From Humulus lupulus (lineage: Eukaryota; Streptophyta; Magnoliopsida; Rosales; Cannabaceae), in assembly GCF_963169125.1 (NCBI RefSeq), contig NC_084794.1, positions 88,209,018 to 88,273,017 on the forward strand: 64,000 nt of DNA. Direction: 5' to 3'. Made by a program: the position numbers and the translations under genes. How positions within the stretch are numbered: position 1 is the stretch's first letter; each line of letters opens with the position of its first letter. This document shows positions 11,844 to 23,535 of this stretch, one piece after another. The notes beneath the pieces were generated by a model. That model saw nothing but the letters and a program-made list of their open reading frames with translations, ran no database searches and was not told the origin of the DNA.

Positions 11844-13697
11844 TGTTGGGGTTTTATGCCCTAATTAAAACCCAAATTCTTTGTAATCTCATTTTATTAT
11901 CAATAAAAGAATAGAAATCATTTTTTGACTTGGTCAATCACTTTCCTCACATGTTTTATTTTCATGATTATTTGTTTAATATAAACTTCTATTAAATCCC
12001 GAGCATATAGCTAATCTTATTTATAGTGACGTAATCACAGTGGAATATAAATATGATTATATGTTCAAAATAAGTTAGTCCTAAGATTAGTCAGTGCACC
12101 GGATTTACACTGACTTGACAATCTACGATATGATCTACTTACACATTACAGTGTTATGTTCTTTCCAGAACATTAGCAAAGTAGATAAGATCGGATGTGT
12201 TTGTTACATCGGACAAGACCGATATTGACAGTTGATAAGATAAGTAAACATACCGTTATTATCTATTCTAGTCATATCATATAGTTGACCATAGGTCAAT
12301 TCAATCTCAATTCTGAGTGGTTAGGATTCTAACTGAATGTATTATTTGAGTTCTTTGACTTGTTCGTTACCAGCTTACCCTGCGGACTAGCCCATACTTA
12401 CATCTTGGGAACTCAGTATTATAATTGAGTGGGAGTGTTAATCATAGATATGAACATCTATAGCTTTTGATGAAGAAGTGAAACGATGGTTTCCTTTTAG
12501 TTTGGTTCAAGGTGTTAAATGATAGAGATCTCATTTCAGTAATTAAATTAGTTTACTGAAATTTCATTTACAAGGAACTAAGTGTTTTAAGGATAAAATA
12601 CAACGAGGGGTAAAACGATATTTTAGTCCTATCTCATTGTAGACCGTCTATAGAGGATTGAGTGACAATTATGGTTGTAACAATGGATAATTAATAGCGT
12701 ATCTATATTTGTTATAGAGCGTTCTATGAATTCAAGAGTGCAATTCCAAGTCTATAGTGGAGTCACGAGGAATTAATAAGTTAGTAAATTTATTTGTTAG
12801 ATTTATGATAACTTATTGGAGCTTGATTTCATAGGCCCATGGTCCCCATTGTACCTTGGATAAAATCATCTAGATGGTCTCAATTAATTGATTTAATTAT
12901 CAATTAGAATTATCAAAGTTGACCAGGTCAATTTTAGATAGTTTCACAGAGTTGTGTAATTTTGAGAAGAAAAGAGAAATTATGACAGATTTATTAATTA
13001 AGATAAATTGGTATCTAAATTAATAAATAAGTTTAAATCAAGGTTCAAATTATAAATAATTAATTTGATAAAGGATTTAAATAATTATTTAATTAATTAA
13101 ATCAATAGAAAATAATACAGGCCTTGATTTTAAGTCTAATGGGCTTATAATCAAATGGGCAATTTCACGGGCCTATAGCCCATGATAATTTCGACCTAGG
13201 GCTTCAAAATGGATATTATTTTATTGATTTTTAATTAAATAAAATGGCCTAATTGAGTCTATAAAAGGAGTGCTTAGAGAGAAGATTTCTGAGAAGTTTG
13301 ATAAGTCACACGTCAGATTTTTTGATAGTTTTAAATTCTCTCTAAACACAAGTCATTTTCTAATCTCTTTGTTATTTTCTCTTCTTCTCTCTATATCTAT
13401 CTCATGTGTTGAGAATTGCCCACACTAGTCTAGGTGGTTCTAAGGATACATTGGAAGATCGTGAAGAAAATAGAAGATCGGTTCAGTTTCTTGATAATAC
13501 TCTGCGACAGAGAGGATACAAGAGTTAGAGAAACTGAAGGAAAGACTCTTAATTCCGCTGCGTATACTGTAAGTATTCTATTATTTGTTTCTCTTGAATT
13601 CAATTTTAGAAACATGTTTTAGGCTATCTCGTATTAATTTGTTTAATATTGGATATACATGAAAATAAATAAAGATCTTGTATAAGCTAATCCAACA
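11844..13697 (+). repeat. Element B 5' LTR
   Basis: 1854 bp, nearly identical to 19895-21748. A TATA box lies at 13260, so U3 spans roughly the first 1.4 kb. U5 ends CTAATCCAACA directly before the primer site. Confidence 0.96.
13260..13267 (+). promoter_or_regulatory. TATA box of element B 5' LTR
   Basis: TATAAAAG about 430 bp before the LTR end, followed by a leader-like CT/GA-rich stretch. It would drive the genomic RNA of the element. Confidence 0.75.
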
Positions 13698-13699
13698 AC

Positions 13700-13712
13700 T
13701 GGCCTCAGAGCC
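13700..13712 (+). other. Primer-binding site of element B
   Basis: TGGCCTCAGAGCC two bases after the LTR. It resembles the tRNA-Met site TGGTATCAGAGCC with two mismatches, as in other Angela-like elements. Confidence 0.75.
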
Positions 13713-16085
13713 TTTGGTAATCTTTATTTTCATGCATGAACATGTTTAAAATTGGATTATATGATATGTTTGAATAATTGGATGGTTTTTTCATGTTTTT
13801 ATGAACATATTGATTTTATGTGAATTTTAGCAATTTTTAGGTTATTTTTGTTGTGTTTTCTATGCTATTAATTTTTATATATGATTTATTTTGTGTAAGA
13901 CATGGTAAAAATTAATTAGAAAATGGTTTTGGTTTGAAAAATTGCTCAAAAAAATTTGGCCTGGCTCCCATGCGCGCGCGCACACCGTGCACACCAGCGC
14001 ACGCACGCGTGTGCCCCGCCACGCTCGCCCAGCCAGCAGCCAGCAGTGAACAGTAACCGTACGGATGGTACTGTTCATTGCGTTTTTTTTTTTTTTTTAA
14101 GAAAGTTAAAATTTGTAGAAATAAATTATTTATAATCAAAACTAAAAATATCTTTTTTTGTTTTATCATTTAAAAAAAAAAGATATTTTTGTTAGTTGAG
14201 ATTTAAATAATTAGATATTTTCTACAAAGATTCAAATTCAAATTTAAAATTAGACTAACAACTTAATTTTAAATCTTTTAATATATTAAAATATTAGAAT
14301 TATGATATCAGATATTTAAGATATTTTCATTTAAATTCTTGATATTTTTATTAAATCTTTATTTGAAAATATAAATATCTTTTTATTCTATAGTTTTTAA
14401 TATTTAAATTATTTGAAATTTAATATTGTTAGTTAGATATTTTTATGGATATTTGAATTTGTTTAACTATTTGAGATATTTTAGACTTGTTATAACTATT
14501 TGTATTTTATTATTTTTAAATGGTTAAAATATTAGATAATAGTTGTAACAACACAAAATATTTTTTGAAAATAGTTTAGATATTGATTTTAAAATTTAAA
14601 ATTGGTTAAATTTTGAAAAATATCATTTTTTTCAGCCAATTAATAAAATATTTTTTTTAATAAATGGGATTTAAATTAACTTTGGTTAATTGTTGATAAA
14701 TCCTATTTGAATTAAATTAATATATTTTTTTTCTTTTCAAATTAACCTAAAACCAAGTTGATTGTTGATAAATGAAATTTAAATTAACTATTGTTAATTG
14801 TTGATAAATTTCATTTAAATTGACTTATTTTTGTAAAAATTTAATTAATTTGATTTTTTTTATAAATTCTAGATAATTAATTGTGGTATTTTTGCATATT
14901 TTCATAGAATTGTTCATTTAGTAACATGATTAGGCCCATCCAATTATAACATGTCTGTTTGCACTATATGTGGTATTTTTGCAATTGTGCTTAGATGCAT
15001 ATAGTAGCCCATATGTTTGTTAGATATATGGTATTTTGCCAAATAAAATATTCATAAAATGATAGGTTTTATTTGGGCCCATTAGAAAATGTAAAGTTTA
15101 AATTCCTCTCTTGTGGGTGATTCCACTTGTGAAGGCCCATTTGCTTTGCATGACTATAGTGGGCCTAATCAATTAATAACAATTAATAAAACGAAGGTTT
15201 AAATTCCTGTCTTTTGGACCTTGTATGGAAGATAGGGGGCCTTTGTAGTGGGAACGACATACTGGACCCAGCCCTCCACCATACAAGCCCAATTGTTAAG
15301 GCCCATTTACCTGAGTTGGACTTAATTGTATAGGTTCATTATATTAGTTAAACCTAAATATTGATTAGCAACAAATTAATTCTAAATTAATTGAATTTGT
15401 TTCAATGTGACACTTTAGAATTAATAAAAAATTATAGGACTTTGGTTTTAAAAATTTTAATCTGTTAATTTTTTTTTGGAAAACCATAGTCATTAATTTT
15501 CTTAAAATAAATAATAAAAATACTATTTTTAATTTTATAATGAGCTTATTTTAAGAATTTTATTCGATCTCCACCGTTGGTTTAACATAGTCAATAGTTT
15601 AATGGGGCCTCGAGGCGCTTTGATTCGTCCCCCTACGGAAGGTGTTCATTAGTTATTTTGACAAGGTTAGATTTCGAAAGATAGATTATTATAGGTCAAA
15701 TTCTACTAGACTCACCCCTACGGTGACTACTAGGACTAAATCTATGATTATTGAAACTGTGGGTCTAGCTCATAAAATAAGAGATTTTGTTTTCTTATTT
15801 TGATCGAATAGTAGGTTGTTAATAGTGGTGTCCATTATTAAATGAGTTTACAACTCTATTTAACTAGTGGTATTTTTGACTCTCGCCAACCGGGACAAGG
15901 ATATCATAGATTAGTTAAAAACCTAAAGAAATAGAGATATGATTGTTTTTGGTATTTTTTTCTCATATCTTACATATTTTTGGTATATGTTGTGCTATTT
16001 CTTGAAATTTGTGTGAATAGAAGTTTTATTGAGCAGATGTGATTGATTTCTATTTTATTGATAATTTGTAGTTTTAAGCTAAGTA
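13713..16085 (+). other. Long AT-rich leader of element B
   Basis: About 2.4 kb with no coding frame; strongly A+T-rich with short A and T runs and repeated phrases such as ATAAATTTCATTTAAATT. An exception is a G+C-rich block at about 13966-14062 rich in alternating GC/AC. Near 15590-15900 it becomes less AT-biased. Long leaders are typical of Angela/BARE elements; packaging or dimerisation signals are expected here but I cannot locate them. Confidence 0.7.
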
Positions 16086-16742
16086 GTGTCTGTGTCTACT
16101 CCCATCCTTTCTCAACTTTCGATGGAGAAACTCACTGGAGAAACCTTCCTTAATTGGAAGCAGAACATCAACAAAGAGTTGATTGGTGACAACTCTGAAT
16201 TCGTCATGATTGAGGAATCCCTAGAACGAGCATCGTCTTTGCATGTTCTTGATAGCACCGTAAATGCATGGATAACACCTTCTCCGAACATAAGTTATGG
16301 CACTGTGAATTCTCGGATGACACCGTGTCTGCACGTTCGTGCTCAACTCAACTATGGTCTGACGCAGCTCATGAACGAGCTTCAGATTATTGAACCTGTC
16401 ATGGGTGGACCTAGTATAGGAGGTGAAAATAAGACTACTGATGTTGCTGCTCATCTAGCTAAGGCTGAAGCTAACCAAGCTTCGTCTTAGAAAGCTGGAA
16501 ACAAGAGGAAAGGTGGACAAATAAACAACCCCAAGCCTGCAAAGACGAGTGCACAACCACGTGCACAGACGCCTAAGGGGAAGAACATGAAAACCAAGAA
16601 AGGTAAAAATAAATGTTTTCACTACAAAGAGAAGGGGCATTGGAAACGAGATTGCCCCAAGTTTCTAGTAGCTAAAAACAAAGGTAATGATTATAGTTCA
16701 TTTATCTCAGAAACATGTGTTTTAGAGAATGAAAAATCTGTT
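16086..16742 (+). pseudogene. Element B gag, shortened and damaged
   Basis: Opens at 16086 with GTG in the place of the expected ATG; the next in-frame ATG is at 16122, in SMEKLTGETFLNWK, a family hallmark. After about 35 residues the sequence leaves the family pattern (SLERASSLHVLDS...) and rejoins at LTQLMNELQIIEP, so roughly 100 residues of the Gag core seem missing or replaced. A TAG stop lies at 16488. A basic stretch and zinc knuckle follow in frame at 16614-16655 (CFHYKEKGHWKRDC), where the second Cys of CX2CX4HX4C is Tyr. It would be an RNA-binding particle protein but is unlikely to work. The frame continues into protease after a second TAG at 16743. Confidence 0.82.
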
Positions 16743-17660
16743 TAGATTATTGATTCTGGATCTACCAACCATGTTTGTAATTCTTTACAGCTTCTTGAAT
16801 CGTGGGAGGAAGTGAACGAAGGCGGCTTAAAGCTTAGAGTTGGGAACGGAGCGTTCGTTGCGGTCCAAGCTAGAGGAAGAGCTCATCCAAAGTTCGGAAA
16901 TAAATTTTTAATTTTAAAAGATGTATTTTTTATTCCGGATTTTAGTAGAAATTTAATTTCAGTTTCCATGTTGCAATTAGAACGATTTGTTATGAATTTC
17001 ACAAGTTTTAATATATCTATTTCTTTCAATGGATCACAATTGTGTATTGCATGTTTGGAAAACGGGCTTTATATTTTGCGACCTAACGAACCCCTCGCTC
17101 TTAACAATGATTTATTTAAAGTAGCTAAACCTAGGACCAATAAACGTCAAAAGACCGATAACAATAATATGACGTATTTATGGCACTTGAGACTAGGTCA
17201 CATTGGCTATGATAGGATTCAAAGACTTACAAAGTACGGACCTTTGAGGGAACTCACCTTAGGTGAATTACCTGTCTGTGAATCTTGTCTAGAAGGCAAA
17301 CTGACCAAGCGTCCATTCTCTGCAAAGGGTGATAGGGCCAAAGAACCACTTGGTCTTGTGCATTCAGATGTTTGTGGACCTTTGAATATACAAGCCGGGG
17401 GTGGTTTTGAGTATTTCGTCACTTTCATTGATGATTACTCTAGATACTCATGTCTTTACCTAATGCATAGGAAATCAGAAACATTTTCAAAGTTTCAGGA
17501 ATTCCTAGCAATGACTCAGAACCAATTAGGTAAAAGGTTAAAGATCTTGCGATCTGATAGGGGTGGAGAATATTTGGATATGCAGTTCCAAGATCATTTA
17601 ATTGAACTTGGGGTTTTATCACAACTTACTGCCCCGGTACTCTGCAACAAAATGGTGTAG
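16743..17660 (+). pseudogene. Element B protease and integrase
   Basis: Same frame as gag after a TAG at 16743. Protease active site is IIDSGSTNHVC (Asp codon at 16752). From 16812 the frame is open: a pre-integrase zinc region (WHLRLGHIGYDRI, then CESCLEGK at about 17278) and the integrase core with HSDVCGPL, FIDDYSRYS and LRSDRGGEY, the first two acidic catalytic residues. Near 17636 one base is missing relative to the family reading TAP-T-QQNGVAE, so the frame ends at 17660. The rest, with the catalytic Glu (NGVAERRN), is read one frame away and joins the RT frame. Integrase would insert the DNA copy. Confidence 0.88.
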
Positions 17661-19870
17661 CGGAACGCCGAAATAGAACTTTATTGGAAATGGTTAGATG
17701 CATGCTTAGTTACTCAACTCTACCAACTTCGTTCTGGGGACATGCAATTGAAACCGCAAATGACATTCTCAATGTCATGCCGTCAAAATCAATCCCCAAA
17801 ACACCTTTAGAACGCTGGAATGGTCGTGAACCTAGTTTACGCCATTATAGAATCTGGGGGTGTCCCGCTCACGTCTTGAGGAAAAAGGAGGGAAAGCTAG
17901 AACCGCGAACTGAAGTTTGCATGTTTGTTGGCTATCCTAAAGGTACTCGGGGTGGAATTTTCTACAGTCATTCAGAAAAGAAAGTGTTTACTTCTACAAA
18001 TGCTACTTTTCTGGAAAATGACTATGTCCAGAACTTTAAACCCCGCAGCAAAGTAGTTTTAGAGGAGATGGTTAAAGAATTGACTCCAACCAATGTTCCA
18101 TCGTCATCAACGCGTGTTGATGATGAAATTCCCACTCTTCATGTACAACCGACGCAAGTCGATTTAAATGAAGAAAGTACCACTGTTCCTGAGCAAACAG
18201 TCACGGAGCCTCGTCGTAGTGGGAGGGTTTCTAGAAACCCAGTTCGCTATGGTTTAGATGGTGAAACCAATATGGTTGTTGGTGACACTAGTGACGATGA
18301 TCCATTGTCTTTCAAACAGGCAATGGCTAGCCCTGAAAAGGAACTATGGCTCGAAGCCTTGAAACAGGAAATGGAGTCCATGTACTCAAATTCAGTCTGG
18401 GATCTTGTGGAAGCACCTAGTGACTTTAGGGCCATTGGGTGCAAGTGGATCTACAAGAAGAAACGAGGTGTTGATGGAAATATCGAGACTTATAAAGCTC
18501 GATTAGTGGCAAAGGGTTATACCCAAAGAGAAGGCGTGGACTATGAGGAAACTTTTAGTCCGGTAGCCATGCTCAAATCCATTCGCATCCTCATATCCAT
18601 AGCAGCCGCTCTCGACTATGAGATTTGGAAAATGGACGTCAAGACAGCTTTTCTTAATGGAAAGCTTGATGAGGTCATTTATATGGATCAGCCAGAAGGA
18701 TTTAAAGTATCTGGACAAGAAGGAAAAGTTTGTAAGTTAAATAGGTCCATCTATGGACTTAAGAAAGATTCTCGTTCTTGGAATCTTAGGTTTGAGGAAA
18801 TAATCAAAACCTATGGCATTGAACAAAATATTGATGAGCCCTGTGTTTACCAACTGAAGCCAAATCAAATAGTGGTATTCCTGGTTCTTTATGTAGATGA
18901 TATCTTACTCATTGGAAACAATGTTAAAAAATTATCAGATGTGAAGAATTGGCTGAGCACTCAATTCCAGATGAAGGATTTGGGTGAAGCAAGTTATGTT
19001 CTAGGTATCCAAATCATCAGGGATAGAAAGAACAAACTTTTAGCTCTATCTCAAGCAGCTTACATTGATAAAGTGCTTGAACGTTTCTCAATGACAAATT
19101 CCAAGAAAGGGCGTCTACCGTCCCGCCATGGAATTCATCTTTCAAAGAAGCAGTCTCCCCAGACTTCTGAAGAGGAAGATGCAATGAGAAAAGTTCCTTA
19201 CGCATCTGTAGTTGGAAGTCTGATGTATGCCATGTTGTGTACTAGACCAGATATCTGCTATGCAGTGGGAGTAGTGAGCATGTATCAGTCAAACCCAGGA
19301 CCGGAACATTGGATTGCAGTTAAGCATATCCTGAAGTATTTGAGAAGAACTAGGGATTATATGTTAGTCTACAAGGGTGGTGTTCTGAACCCTGTAGGCT
19401 ACACCGATTCAGATTTTCAGACTGATGTCGATGGCAGAATGTCTACTTCTGGAATGGTGTTTACTCTTAGGGGTGGAGCTGTGATTTGGAGAAGCGTAAA
19501 GCAATCTGCAATCTCAGATTCCACCATGGAGGCTGAGTACATAGCTGTGTCAGAAGCAGCTAAGGAAATAGTTTTGCTAAAGAAGTTCTATTCGGATCTT
19601 GGTGTTATTCCAGAAATGGATAAACCTCTTGTGTTGTTTTGTGACAATACAGGAGCGATAGCCAACTCGAAAGAACCTCGAAGTCACAAGAGGAGTAAGC
19701 ATATAGAAAGGAAGTATCACATTATTCGAGAATATGTGGCCAGGGGAGATGTGAAGGTTATGAAGATTGCAACTGAAGACAATCTTGCAGATCCGTTTAC
19801 TAAGACACTGCCAGAAGCTACATTTGATAAGCATATCAAGGAGATGAGATTAGTAGAATTAAGGCATTAG
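17661..19870 (+). pseudogene. Element B end of integrase, reverse transcriptase and RNase H
   Basis: Open frame of over 720 codons (first ATG 17684, stop 19868-19870). It has the integrase C-terminal region (YGLDGET and preceding linker), then RT from about 18290: WIYKKK, YKARLVAKGYTQ, DVKTAFLNGKL and the catalytic YVDD at 18890-18901. RNase H follows, with GYTDSDF, MEAEYIAVSEA, DNTGAIANS and HIERKYHIIREYV. All expected catalytic acids of RT are present. The frame is cut off from gag and protease by the frameshift near 17636, so I class it as a pseudogene although the domain itself looks intact. It ends 24 bases before the 3' LTR. Confidence 0.9.
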
Positions 19871-19879
19871 TTTCAATTA

Positions 19880-19894
19880 GTGCAAGTGGGAGTT
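19880..19894 (+). other. Polypurine tract of element B
   Basis: GTGCAAGTGGGAGTT directly before the 3' LTR; the purine-rich GTGGGAG core is common in copia elements. Confidence 0.7.
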
Positions 19895-21748
19895 TGTTGG
19901 GGTTTTATGCCCTAATTAAAACCCAAATTCTTTGTAATCTCATTTTATTATCAATATAAGAATAGAAATCATTTTTTGACTTGGTCAATCACTTTCCTCA
20001 CATGTTTTATTTTCATGATTATTTGTTTAATATAAACTTCTATTAAATCCCAAGCATATAGCTAATCTTATTTATAGTGACGTAATCACAGTGGAATATA
20101 AATATGATTATATGTTCAAAATAAGTTAGTCCTAAGATTAGTCAGTGCACCGGATTTACACTGACTTGCCAATCTACGATATGATCTACTTACACATTAC
20201 AATGTTATGTTCTTTCCAGAACATTAGCAAAGTAGATAAGATCGGATGTATTTATTACATCGGACATGACCGATATTGACAGTTGATAAGATAAGTAAAC
20301 ATACCGTTATTATCTATTCTAGTCATATCATATAGTTGACCATAGGTCAATTCAATCTCAATTCTGAGTGGTTAGTATTCTAACTGAATGTATTATTTGA
20401 GTTCTTTGACTTGTTCGTTACCAGCTTACCCTACGGACTAGCCCATACTTACATCTTGGGAACTTGGTATTATAATTGAGTGGGAGTGTTAATCATAGAT
20501 ATGAACATCTATAGCTTTTGATGAAGAAGTGAAACGATGGTTTGCTTTTAGTTTGGTTCAAGGTGTTAAATGATAGAGATCTCATTTCAGTAATTAAATT
20601 AGTTTACTGAAATATCATTTACAAGGAACTAAGTGTTTTAAGGATAAAATACAATGAGGGGTAAAACAATATTTTAGTCCTATCTCATTGTAGACCGTCT
20701 ATAGAGGATTGAGTGACAATTATGGTTGTAACAATGGATAATTAATAGCGTATCTATATTTGTTATAGAGCGTTCTATGAATTCAAGAGTGCAATGCCAA
20801 GTCTATAGTGGAGTCACGAGGAATTAATAAGTTCGTAAATTTATTTGTTAGATTTATGATAACTTATTGGAGCTTGATTTCATAGGCCCATGGTCCCCAT
20901 TGTACCTTGGATAAAATCATCTAGATAGTCTCAATTAATTGATTTAATTATCAATTAGAATTATCAAAGTTGACCAGGTCAATTTTGGATAGTTTCACAG
21001 AGTTGTGTAATTTTGAGAAGAAAAGAGAAATTATGGCAGATTTATTAATTAAGATAAATTGGTATCTAAATTAATAAATAAGTTTAAATCAAGGTTCAAA
21101 TTATAAATAATTAATTTGATAAAGGATTTAAATAATTATTTAATTAATTAAATCAATAGAAAATAATACAGGCCTTGATTTTAAGTCTAATGGGCTTATA
21201 ATCAAATGAGAAATTTCACGGGCCTATAGCCCATGATAATTTCGACCTAGGGCTTCAAAATGGATATTATTTTATTGATTTTTAATTAAATAAAATGGCC
21301 TAATTGAGTCTATAAAAGGAGTGCTTAGAGAGAAGATTTCTGAGAAGTTTGATAAGTCACACGTTAGATTTTCTGATAGTTTTAGATTCTCTCTAAACAC
21401 AAGTCATTTTCTAACCTCTTTGTTATTTTCTCTTCTTCTCTCTATATCTATCTCATGTGTTGAGAATTGCCCACACTAGTCTAGGTGGTTCTAAGGATAC
21501 ATTGGAAGATCGTGAAGAAAATAGAAGACCGGTTCAGTTTCTTGATAATACTCTTCGACAGAGAGGATACAAGAGTTAGAGAAACTGAAGGAAGGACTCT
21601 TAATTCCGCTGCGTATACTGTAAGTATTCTATTATTTGTTTCTCTTGAATTCAATTTTAGAAACATGTTTTAGGCTATCTCATATTAATTTTTTTAATAT
21701 TGGATATACATGAAAATAAATAAAGATCTTGTATAAGCTAATCCAACA
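19895..21748 (+). repeat. Element B 3' LTR
   Basis: 1854 bp, same ends as the 5' LTR; followed by target duplication AAAAC at 21749-21753. Its TATA box copy is at 21311-21318. Confidence 0.96.
21311..21318 (+). promoter_or_regulatory. TATA box copy in element B 3' LTR
   Basis: TATAAAAG, equivalent to 13260-13267. It could drive read-out transcription into the flanking G LTR. Confidence 0.65.
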
Positions 21749-22169
21749 AAAACGACCCTCGAGCACGATCTTGCCCTGAGCTCTAGCGGTAACCTAGTCG
21801 TAACAATAAATAATATCCTCATTATGATTCAATCCAAAAATGAACAAACTCCAGAACCAATCCCTTGCTCTCGGGACTTCCAATTCCACCCAACGGGGTG
21901 GTAGAATAATCCCCCAAGCCCCCAAGTTCCCATAATAATGTGGTCTTAATCATAAAACACATATATTTACAAATATGCCCTTAATAAGTCAAAATTACGA
22001 AAATTCCATTCTAATAAGAAACGAGCTCGCATGCATGCTTAATACACCCTAAACATGCAAATATAGTCATATCATAATATAACTCACATAATTCATATAA
22101 TCATACACATGTACATAATACTCAATTATCGCCCTTCTAGCCTCCTATTAGGGAAATTGAGACGTTATA
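21749..22169 (-). repeat. Element G 5' LTR, segment 3 of 3
   Basis: Resumes after B with AAAACGACCCTCGAGC, as in the unbroken first tandem copy at 11354, and ends GACGTTATA near 22169, parallel to the ...GACATTACA end of A's LTR. The next base begins element D's LTR two positions later. Confidence 0.8.
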
Positions 22170-22170
22170 G

Positions 22171-23535
22171 TGTTGGTAACTATTTTACCATGTGCGCAGC
22201 GGAATACACGGGGTGGTAGGCCCAGGGATCTAAAAAAAATTATTTAAACAAACTTTAAATAAATGGATCCATTAATATGCAAACATTAATCAATGAGATA
22301 GAATAAGATAAGAAATTACCAGTTGTAGAACTATCAAGAATCCTTGCTATCTTTTGTATATCCTACGAACATCCAATCCCAAACAGTCTCCAAAATATTC
22401 AGACCAAGATCTTTCAAGATATATCTCTACACCTCAAGACGCGTGTGGGCACGTAGAGTTATGGTGGAAATTTTGTGATTCACAAGATATTCTCAACGCA
22501 TGAGATCTTGGAATTTTTCAGGTCTGAGACAATTTCACGAATAGAGAAAAATAATACGATATATTTTTCTCTCTGTGTGAAAGACTTAGAATTCTCTAGA
22601 ATCTTGTTTCTACTTAAATTTTTTTTCTATTAGATATATTTATAAAAGAATTAATAAATTCAAAATTCAAATTATAAACCAATTATTAAATAATTAATTA
22701 TATAAAAGAAATATCCAAGACTAGTCTTAGACCTAGACACACACCAATCACAATGGCGTGTAGCATATCCCCATTTCATGGATATGTGTCTTCACCACTT
22801 TTATTTAATTATTATTTAATAATCATTTTTTCAAAAATATCTAAACGAGATAACTAATCTTATCAGATTAATTAATGAACAAATTTCAAATTAATTTAAA
22901 CCAATTTTGAATCATCTAAATTATCTTTTCATATTATTTAAATAAACAAAACTAATTAATTCAAAATTAATTATCTTAAATATTTAAATGCCAATTTAGA
23001 AAATACCATTTTAATTAAAAAATTTATTTTTGAAAATTATATTAATTTAAAAAATTAATATATTAATTAATTTATTTGTCTCATTTGCATATTTGACCCT
23101 AAATATGTCATTTCCATAATTTTTCACGGTTTTAACTCTTACCTTGAATAATGTTGATAGAGTCACCTTGAGGACCTATGAACTTATAATTTCAAGCTCC
23201 AATAAATTTAGATTTTTAATTAAAACTCTTTAATATAATAATCTTAATTTATTAATCTCAATATTATTCCACTAAAAATATGAGACTGAAATATTGCAAT
23301 TATAGACATTTATTTATTGAGTACTATTTAAATATAAAAAGCGTCCATCGATTTAATCATTACATACAATCCAATCCTCTGTTAATGGTTCATAATTAAA
23401 GTAGGGTTAAGATACTGTTTTACCTCTTTAATTATATCTTGTTTCCTTAAGTACCATTAACTTTAGTAGTGAATGTTAATTCATAAACTGTTTTATGAAT
23501 TTGAGCTCAATAACCTTTCAGTTCCAAAAACTAAT
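22171..23535 (-). repeat. Element D 3' LTR, segment 1 of 2
   Basis: AT-rich LTR segment starting TGTTGGTAACT, ending at CTAAT (23531-23535), the left copy of C's target duplication. No gene is seen in it. Confidence 0.8.

Larger units (their letters stand above)
11844..21748 (+). mobile_element. Element B: full-length Angela-like Ty1/copia retrotransposon
   Basis: 9905-bp plus-strand element with two LTRs of exactly 1854 bp (11844-13697, 19895-21748), both TGTTGG...CCAACA, flanked by a perfect AAAAC duplication (11839-11843, 21749-21753). By eye the LTRs differ at about 31 positions with no net length change, a recent insertion. Internal order is PBS, long AT-rich leader, short gag, protease, integrase, RT, RNase H, PPT: the copia order, with integrase before RT. 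LTR start and length, and the LTR end, resemble Angela/BARE elements (inference). Two stops, one frameshift and a shortened gag argue against autonomy. Confidence 0.95.
1..22169 (-). mobile_element. Element G: Tekay-like Ty3/gypsy retrotransposon, 5' end only
   Basis: Minus-strand LTR retrotransposon whose body leaves the window at base 1. Visible parts are a gag remnant (1-627), a leader with a tRNA-Met type primer site, and a 5' LTR starting with TGTAATGCC at 1138 and ending near 22169. The LTR is cut by elements A (1393-10592) and B (11844-21748), so its real length is about 1.9 kb. The LTR start, PBS and gag resemble those of A and E, so all three are probably of one chromovirus group. 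The outer LTR end reads TA where CA is expected, which I take as decay. Confidence 0.8.

Noticed and set aside
13430..13622. 62-codon frames in B's LTRs (also 21481-21673) on both strands
   Set aside because: They lie in the transcribed LTR end around the U5 region and are repeated simply because LTRs are duplicated.
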